A stretch of 18,576 nucleotides of DNA, from assembly GCA_902478705.1 (NCBI GenBank), contig CABSMB010000005.1:1-18576 (forward strand). The letters are read 5' to 3'. Position 1 is the first letter of the stretch. Each line of letters opens with the position of its first letter. Positions 13,538-18,576 of this stretch are shown piece after piece. Source of the stretch: an uncultured Collinsella sp. (GTDB taxonomy: Bacteria > Actinomycetota > Coriobacteriia > Coriobacteriales > Coriobacteriaceae). The position numbers and the translations under genes were made by a program. The notes beneath the pieces were generated by a model. That model made no database searches, was not told where the DNA came from, and was given only the letters and a program-made list of their open reading frames with translations.

Positions 13538-14272
13538 TTACGCAAGCCCCAAGTGCGATTTGACCTCGGCAGCGCGACGGCGGGACACGGGCACCGTCGA
13601 GCTCACACGGTCGAGCCTGAGCTCCATCAGGCCCGTGGAGCCAATCTCGACATTATGCACGTCTTCCAAATTGACCAGATAGCTGCGGTGAACGCGGATA
13701 AAGCCCTCGGAGGCCAAGCGACGCTCGAGCGAGGAAATCGACTCATTGATCAGGTATGTACCCTCGGCGCAGACGGCGTTGCAAAAATCGGCGCGCGCCT
13801 CAAAGTAGCAGACATCCGCCACGGGAATGAACACCTTTTTGCCCCCGCGATCCACCGTCAGGCGCAAAGGCTGGCGCGGAGCATGGACGACACGGCGAGC
13901 ACCCAGGGCAGTCTCGATCTTGTCGAGCGCCTTTGACAGGCGGGCATCCTCGACCGGTTTGACGACGTAATCGACAGCATCGAGGTTATAGGCATCGGCC
14001 GCATACTCGGCAAATGCCGTCACAAACACCACGACCGGCGGCCTCTTTAGGTTTTGCAGGGTCTCGGCAAGCTCAATTCCCGAGCGACCGGGCATGGTAA
14101 TGTCTAAAAACAGCACGTCGGGCTTGCTCGACAGAATCAACTCCACGGCTTCGGTGACATTGCCCGCCTCGGCAATCTGACCCACACGCGTATCCTTTTC
14201 CAACAGATAGCGTAGCTCAGCCCTAATTGGGGGCTCGTCATCAACCACCAGGATGTTCCAGCCTTCGGACAT
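13538..14272 (-). CDS. LytTR-family response regulator (pair 2)
   Basis: A 244-residue response regulator. The receiver domain (about 6-122) has ILVVDDEPP at 7-15, phospho-acceptor Asp57 in VLFLDITMPG, FVTAF, and VVKPVEDARL carrying the conserved Lys. The LytTR domain (about 135-244) has GGKKVFIPVADVCYFEARAD, FIRVHRSYLVNLEDV and the terminal VPVSRRRAAEVKSHL. The ATG at 14272 is preceded by GAGGGG. The kinase stop is 38 nt upstream, so the two form an operon. It is paralogous to the regulator at 7651-8367, with matching motifs throughout, but the DNA-binding loops differ (EARADFCNAVCAEGT against MAKDDYSCIYTVDDR), so the two may recognise different sites. Confidence 0.93.
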   Translation of the reverse strand: MSEGWNILVVDDEPPIRAELRYLLEKDTRVGQIAEAGNVTEAVELILSSKPDVLFLDITMPGRSGIELAETLQNLKRPPVVVFVTAFAEYAADAYNLDAVDYVVKPVEDARLSKALDKIETALGARRVVHAPRQPLRLTVDRGGKKVFIPVADVCYFEARADFCNAVCAEGTYLINESISSLERRLASEGFIRVHRSYLVNLEDVHNVEIGSTGLMELRLDRVSSTVPVSRRRAAEVKSHLGLA

Positions 14273-14310
14273 ATGCGCTTCCCCTCTTTTTCTCTCAATC
14301 CAACCGCGTG

Positions 14311-15696
14311 CTACACCGTCAACGGCGCCGGCTCATGTGGCTCGCCGTTCAACTCAACGATGACCTGTGTTCCCACGCCCTCCTGGGACTTCACGCGCAT
14401 GCCAGAATCTTCTCCGTAAAAGAAATGGATGCGCTGAAGCACGTTGAAGAGCGCCAGGCCGCAACCTCGCTTGACGGAGCCGTCGGCGGTAATGCTCTCG
14501 GGCTCCTCTCGGCGATGCTGCTCAAACAGATGCGCGCAGACTTCTTCGCTCATTCCGATGCCGTCGTCTTCGACGATGATCTCCAAGCCGTCATCGGTCT
14601 CGAAAGCCCTAACACGAATAGAAAGCGGCTCGATCTCGCGCTGCGCATGCTTGATGCAGTTTTCGAGCAGCGGCTGCAAGATAAACGGCGGCACCAGGCT
14701 GTCGCGCACCTCAAAGTCGATGTCGACCGAGACGCGCAGACGGCCGTCGCCATACCGGGCCTGCATAAGATTGATATAACGAGTGCCCCGTTCCACCTCG
14801 TGCTCGAGCGTGGTGAGCGTATCGGAGTCAGAAAGCGTCTGACGGTAATAATTGGAAAAATCGATGAGCAACGATCGCGCCTTGTCGGGCTCGGTTCGAA
14901 CGAGCGACACGATCGTGCTAATGGTATTGAATAGAAAATGCGGGTCGACCTGCGACTGCAGGGCGCGAAGCTCAACGCGGGCTGTGAGCTCGTCCTGGCG
15001 CTCGAGCTCAAAGCTGGCGAGTTGCGTGGAAATTAGATCGGCAAAACCCGAGGCAAGGGCCGTCTGGCGCATATCAATGCTGCTCAGGCGGGGATAGTAC
15101 AGCTCGAGCGTACCCACGCAATGTCCGCGCACGGTAAGCGGCGCGACAATGCCGGCGCGCAGGCGGGGAAAATAGCCGCCCGTCTCATTGGATGTGTCAC
15201 GCGAAAACACGCTCTGCTCGCCCGTCTCAATCACACTGAGCGTGGTCTTGAGCACGACCGGGGTGCCGGCAGGGCACTTTGCCGAGTCCTCGCCCCAACT
15301 TGCCAACACCTGTTTGCCATCGGTAAAGCAGATGGCAGAGGCGATGGTCTCGGACAGGATGATTTTAGAGGCGCCCAGGGCCGCTTCGGGCGTAAGGCCG
15401 CGCGACGTGTAGGCGAATATTTTTGATGCGATGGCGAGCGTACGGTCGGTTGCGCTCGATGTAAGGTCGTCGGGGACCACAAAGACATACGAGAAAAAGA
15501 AGCACAGCATGACCAGGCCGGCAATAACGACAACGCCCGGAACGGGATTGGGATTATCGGTTAAATCCCAGATAAGCAGCAGGATAAGCGCCGGAACGAC
15601 AACACCGAGCAGGATGGCCTGGACCACATGCTGGGCCGTACGAAAGACCTTGGTAGAGTTGTAGCTCTTGCCCAGAATCAGCCTGTTTAAATCCAC
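14311..15696 (-). CDS. LytS-like sensor histidine kinase (pair 2)
   Basis: A 461-residue membrane kinase paralogous to the one at 8440-9783. Two hydrophobic segments (about 25-44 and 53-74) anchor it; a GAF-like region spans about 85-205; the His_kinase block reads QVDPHFLFNTIS with His253; the ATPase domain has FILQPLLENCIKH (N-box Asn346), an altered G1 box DDGIGM (377-382, Asp in place of Asn) and GCGLALFN (411-418). The start chosen is GTG at 15696, because AAAAGGGG is 6 nt upstream; the ATG two codons earlier (15702) directly abuts that ribosome site and would have no spacing. A terminator-like hairpin and a palindrome lie just upstream. The regulator follows after 38 nt. Confidence 0.92.
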   Translation of the reverse strand: MDLNRLILGKSYNSTKVFRTAQHVVQAILLGVVVPALILLLIWDLTDNPNPVPGVVVIAGLVMLCFFFSYVFVVPDDLTSSATDRTLAIASKIFAYTSRGLTPEAALGASKIILSETIASAICFTDGKQVLASWGEDSAKCPAGTPVVLKTTLSVIETGEQSVFSRDTSNETGGYFPRLRAGIVAPLTVRGHCVGTLELYYPRLSSIDMRQTALASGFADLISTQLASFELERQDELTARVELRALQSQVDPHFLFNTISTIVSLVRTEPDKARSLLIDFSNYYRQTLSDSDTLTTLEHEVERGTRYINLMQARYGDGRLRVSVDIDFEVRDSLVPPFILQPLLENCIKHAQREIEPLSIRVRAFETDDGLEIIVEDDGIGMSEEVCAHLFEQHRREEPESITADGSVKRGCGLALFNVLQRIHFFYGEDSGMRVKSQEGVGTQVIVELNGEPHEPAPLTV

Positions 15697-15733
15697 CGTC
15701 ATCCCCTTTTATCTACCGCACCCATAGCAATAA

Positions 15734-15755
15734 AGAGGGCCGCAAGCGACCCTCT
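15734..15755 (-). terminator. Terminator-like hairpin between the amidohydrolase and kinase 2
   Basis: On the minus strand AGAGGG and CCCTCT close a short hairpin (inner CG pairs, one mismatch) followed by TTTATTGC. It lies 58 nt past the amidohydrolase stop and 37 nt before the kinase GTG. It is a moderately strong terminator by eye. Confidence 0.6.
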
Positions 15756-15757
15756 CC

Positions 15758-15772
15758 ATTGCATTATGCAAT
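15758..15772. promoter_or_regulatory. Perfect palindrome at a possible promoter of the pair 2 operon
   Basis: ATTGCAT-T-ATGCAAT is a perfect 7+1+7 palindrome. On the minus strand it contains CATAAT (15763-15768), usable as a -10, with TGTAAA 16 nt upstream as a weak -35. Transcription would then start at about the base of the 15734-15755 hairpin. It may be an operator. Confidence 0.4.
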
Positions 15773-15813
15773 CAAATACTGTGTTTTACATCCAGTCGTC
15801 GATGAACGGTAGT

Positions 15814-17091
15814 TTAGGCGCTGTATTTGTTGGCCTCGCCAAAGGTGCCCGCCTCGACGATCCAGCCGTCCTTCATGATAACGTCCATGTTGTCGGTGTT
15901 GAGCACGTGGATGTCGGCGGCGACGTCACCGTTGACGACCAGCAGGTCGGCGCACTTGCCGGCCTCGATAGAACCGGTCTCGTCCTCGATGTGGCACATC
16001 TTGGCACCGTTGAGGGTGGCGCAGGTGATGGTCTCGACCGGGGTGAAGCCGATCTTGTCGACGAACTCGTACATCTCCTCGATGGAGCAGGTGCCGTACG
16101 GGGTGACGAAGGAGAAGGAGTCGGAGCCGATCGTCATGACGACGCCGCGCTTCTTGGCCTCGCGCAGGCAGTCGTAGTTGCGCTGCAGCTCCTTCTCGAC
16201 CAGGGTGCCCTCGTACTTGTCGTGCAGCTCGGGGACGTAGACGGGCGGATAGGTGGCGTACCAGGTGGGCAGGAAGGCGATCGTCGGGGTGAAGAAGGTG
16301 CCCTGCTCGGCCATGAGGTCCATGGTGCGCTCATCGATATCGAAGCCGTGAATCAGCTGCTCGCAGCCAAAGCGAACGGAATCGTAGGCAGCGGCGTGGT
16401 TGTTGTAGCAGTGGCTCCACACGGGGATGCCGACCATCTTGGCCTCTTCGACCACGGCCTGGATCTCCTCGGAGCAATAGTGCTGGTCGCGACCGGAGTC
16501 CCAGCGCCAGATGCCGCCACCGGTAGCCCAGATCTTGATGGCATCGGGGTTCTCGCGCAGGCGACGACGGACGGCCTTGCGCAGATCCCAAGGGCCATCG
16601 ACCTGGTCGCCCCAGGGATGGGATTCCTTGTTGAGCTCCTGGGTGCAGTGGTGGGAGTCACCGTGGCCGGCAACGCGGCAGAAGCCGAGGCCGGTGGCCA
16701 GAACGCGCGGGCCCTTAAAGACGCCCTTGTCGATGCAGTCACGGATCTGGATACCAAAGCGGCCGATTTCGCAGACGGTGGTGAGGCCGTGGGTGAGGCA
16801 GTCGTAGGCCTGCTTGACGGCGACGGCCTGCTTCTCGAGGAGTGGCTGCATGACCCAATCGGTGTCATCGTCGGTCAGGTTGCCCGAGAAGTGCAGGTGG
16901 GTGTCGATCAGGCCGGGAAGGACGGTCTTGCCGGCGGCGTCGATGACCTCAACGCCCTCGGGAAGGTCCTGCATAGTGCCGGCGTACTCGATCTTGCCGT
17001 TGTCGTCGACGAGAACGAGGGAGTTCTCGACCGGCTCGGCACCGGTACCGTCGATGAGCTTGCCGCCAACGATTGCATACTTAGTGGACAT
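15814..17091 (-). CDS. Metal-dependent amidohydrolase, prolidase/imidazolonepropionase-like
   Basis: A 425-residue cytoplasmic hydrolase of the amidohydrolase superfamily. The metal ligands are all visible: GLIDTHLHF (His65, His67), AIKIWATGGG with Lys186 as the probable carboxylated bridging lysine, WSHCYN (His227), LIHGFD (His248) and TIGSDSFSF (Asp324). The flanking beta-sandwich segments are present, from AIVGGKLIDGTG at the N-terminus to AGKCADLLVVNGD near the C-terminus. Members of this subgroup include Xaa-Pro/Xaa-Arg dipeptidases and related carboxypeptidases; the exact substrate cannot be read from sequence. ATG 17091 is preceded by a perfect AAGGAGG. It follows the APC permease by 131 nt with no terminator-like T-run between, suggesting that import and hydrolysis are linked. 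Confidence 0.9.
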   Translation of the reverse strand: MSTKYAIVGGKLIDGTGAEPVENSLVLVDDNGKIEYAGTMQDLPEGVEVIDAAGKTVLPGLIDTHLHFSGNLTDDDTDWVMQPLLEKQAVAVKQAYDCLTHGLTTVCEIGRFGIQIRDCIDKGVFKGPRVLATGLGFCRVAGHGDSHHCTQELNKESHPWGDQVDGPWDLRKAVRRRLRENPDAIKIWATGGGIWRWDSGRDQHYCSEEIQAVVEEAKMVGIPVWSHCYNNHAAAYDSVRFGCEQLIHGFDIDERTMDLMAEQGTFFTPTIAFLPTWYATYPPVYVPELHDKYEGTLVEKELQRNYDCLREAKKRGVVMTIGSDSFSFVTPYGTCSIEEMYEFVDKIGFTPVETITCATLNGAKMCHIEDETGSIEAGKCADLLVVNGDVAADIHVLNTDNMDVIMKDGWIVEAGTFGEANKYSA

Positions 17092-17121
17092 GGTTCCTCC
17101 TTATGGATCCATATGGTGGGC

Positions 17122-17202
17122 GAGGCCGTGTTGGGTCGCGGCCTCACAAAGCTACCCAAGTGATGCCGGGTTCGGTGCGCGGAAGAGAGGGTCCCGCGCA
17201 CC
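17122..17202. repeat. Two inverted repeats between permease and amidohydrolase
   Basis: GAGGCCG (17122-17128) pairs with CGGCCTC (17139-17145), and GGTGCGCGG (17174-17182) pairs with CCGCGCACC (17194-17202). Neither is followed by a T tract on the minus strand. They may be mRNA-stabilising or processing hairpins that adjust the relative expression of the two genes. Confidence 0.5.
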
Positions 17203-17222
17203 CGATCCGCCCCGGCTAGGCG

Positions 17223-18576
17223 TTACTTTTTGCGGGAATTGGTGAAAGCCATGAGGGCCAGGCCAATAGCCAACCAGCCGATCACGATGCTCCACTCCAC
17301 CATGTTGAGGGAGGCGGGAGAGAACGGAATCACGAGCAGGCCGATGATGATGGCGCAGGCAGCGATAGCGAGGCCGATGCCAAACTTGCCGCCGGGCACC
17401 TCGTAGGGACGAGGCAGGTCGGGCTCGGTGAAGCGCATGCGCAGGCAGGCGAGGGCGACCATGCCGCAGGAGAAGATGAAGGCGAGAGCCGACACGTTGG
17501 TCAGAGGAATGAGCATGTTCTTGCCCAGGAACGGACCGATGACGGTGATGACGCCCAGAACGACGCAGGCGAGCTTGGGAGCGCCGGACTTGGGGTCGAC
17601 CTCGGCGAATTTCTCGGGCAGCTGGCCCTTGCGGCCCATGGCGAGCATGATGCGGCTCGTGGCGCCGTAGAAGGAGTTCATCGGGCCCATGGGTCCAAGC
17701 GTGGCGATGACGAGCATGGCCAGGTACAGAAGCATGTTGATGCCCTTGAGGCAGGCAAGCGCGGGAACCGGGCTCTTAACAAACTCATGCCAGTCGAGGA
17801 TGGTGCCGAACGAGTAGATGCAGACCATGTAGAAGCCGCCAGCGGCCAGCAGGGCCAGGGAGATGATCTTGCCGAACTTGTTCCAGTTGAGGCCCTCGGC
17901 TGCTTCCTCAGCCTGCTGAGGAATGGTATCGAAGCCGGCGTAGAAGAACGGAGTCAGAACCAGGACCGACACGATGCCGGCGAACAGGCTGGTGCTCTCG
18001 GTAGCGGCCTTGCCGCCGCCAGCGCCGGTGACCTGGGAGAACACGGGCATGGCATTGTCCGGCGAGCCGGTGAACAGCGAGACGCCCATGGCGAGCAGCA
18101 TGCCGCAGAGCAGGGCCTTGGTCAGGAAGGCCTGGAGCTTGGCGGCCGAGCTGGCACCGCGGAAGTTGAGGAAGATGACGTAGGCTGCAAAGCCGAGCGC
18201 GATCAGCGTCGGGAACAGGTAAACGTCGGCGCCCAGGATGGTGTAGAGCTTGACGGCGCGCAGCCACTCAAGACCGGGCAGGCTGCCGAACATCTCGGAC
18301 ACGAGGGTCGAAATGGCGATGGCCTCCCACGGGCACAGGATGCCGTTGCCCAGGGCCAAAAGCCAACCGGTGATGTAGCTCAGCGTACGGCCAAAGCTAC
18401 GATCGACATACTCGACGATGCCGCCCGAGATGGGGATAGCAGCCGTGAGCTCACCGAAAACAGCTCCGACGGGCACGAGGAAGATTGCACCCAAGAGGAA
18501 TGCGATCATAGCGGGAACGGGACCGCCGCCCACGACCATCCAGTCGCCGACCTGCAGAACCCAACCGGTACCGATG
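17223..18576 (-). CDS. APC-family amino acid/amine permease, 5' end cut by the window edge
   Basis: A secondary transporter of the amino acid-polyamine-organocation superfamily. The 450 visible residues start inside the first transmembrane helix (IGTGWVLQVGDW), which carries the unwound GxG substrate motif of APC proteins, so only the N-terminal tail is missing. Further landmarks are AAIPISGGIVEYVDRSFGRT (the conserved TM2-TM3 region), the long FYAGFDTIPQQAEEAAEGLN segment around TM6, and GATSRIMLAMGRKGQLPEKF, the cytoplasmic loop motif typical of the family. About twelve hydrophobic segments can be followed to the basic C-terminus (TNSRKK). The substrate is unknown; the downstream amidohydrolase suggests an amino acid, amine or small peptide derivative. 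Confidence 0.9.
   Translation of the reverse strand, partial: IGTGWVLQVGDWMVVGGGPVPAMIAFLLGAIFLVPVGAVFGELTAAIPISGGIVEYVDRSFGRTLSYITGWLLALGNGILCPWEAIAISTLVSEMFGSLPGLEWLRAVKLYTILGADVYLFPTLIALGFAAYVIFLNFRGASSAAKLQAFLTKALLCGMLLAMGVSLFTGSPDNAMPVFSQVTGAGGGKAATESTSLFAGIVSVLVLTPFFYAGFDTIPQQAEEAAEGLNWNKFGKIISLALLAAGGFYMVCIYSFGTILDWHEFVKSPVPALACLKGINMLLYLAMLVIATLGPMGPMNSFYGATSRIMLAMGRKGQLPEKFAEVDPKSGAPKLACVVLGVITVIGPFLGKNMLIPLTNVSALAFIFSCGMVALACLRMRFTEPDLPRPYEVPGGKFGIGLAIAACAIIIGLLVIPFSPASLNMVEWSIVIGWLAIGLALMAFTNSRKK

Noticed and set aside
12454..13563. Plus-strand open frame of 369 codons
   Set aside because: Antisense to the phospholipase-like gene, whose metal motifs are clear; no start signal or domain on this strand.
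15766..17163. Long plus-strand open frame of 465 codons
   Set aside because: It is exactly antisense to the amidohydrolase; the composition (Val/Gly/Asp-rich, no domain) is that of a shadow of a GC-rich gene, and there is no ribosome site.

Overview
The window looks like a piece of a high-GC actinobacterial gut commensal of the class Coriobacteriia, most probably Collinsella or a close relative. This is inference from the GC-rich third codon positions, the gene families and the LytTR-type two-component systems; there is no 16S or marker comparison. Every convincing protein gene and the one tRNA lie on the minus strand, so transcription runs from high to low coordinates.

Reading in that direction: an APC-family permease (5' end cut by the right edge, 18576) is followed by a metal-dependent amidohydrolase, which suggests an uptake-and-hydrolysis pair. 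After a terminator-like hairpin comes a LytS-type histidine kinase and its LytTR response regulator (pair 2), then a Zn-dependent phospholipase C-like protein and a UMF1/Atg22-like MFS transporter. A second terminator-like hairpin sits just in front of a family-2-like glycosyltransferase. The glycosyltransferase overlaps by 4 bp a second, paralogous LytS kinase, followed by its LytTR regulator (pair 1) and a strong terminator. The stretch from about 15.7 kb to 7.6 kb may therefore be one or two linked operons bounded by two duplicated two-component systems around envelope- or lipid-related genes.

From 7.6 kb to 4.2 kb are a YfcE-type phosphodiesterase, a very long perfect inverted repeat, tRNA-Asp(GUC), an Rrf2 regulator with an IscR-like Cys/His pattern, a MutY-like glycosylase that lacks the Fe-S cluster, and rubrerythrin. 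This is a small redox/oxidative-damage neighbourhood. From 4.2 kb to 2.4 kb are two membrane proteins of unknown function, separated by two copies of a composite intergenic element: a rho-independent terminator plus a long hairpin whose 24-nt core is identical while the arms differ. From 2.3 kb to 1.2 kb is an AT-richer two-gene unit, an AbiEii/DUF6036-type nucleotidyltransferase overlapping a helix-turn-helix protein, which is the best candidate for a toxin-antitoxin or defence module. The left edge carries the N-terminal part of RmuC.

No CRISPR array, insertion sequence, rRNA or prophage gene was seen.
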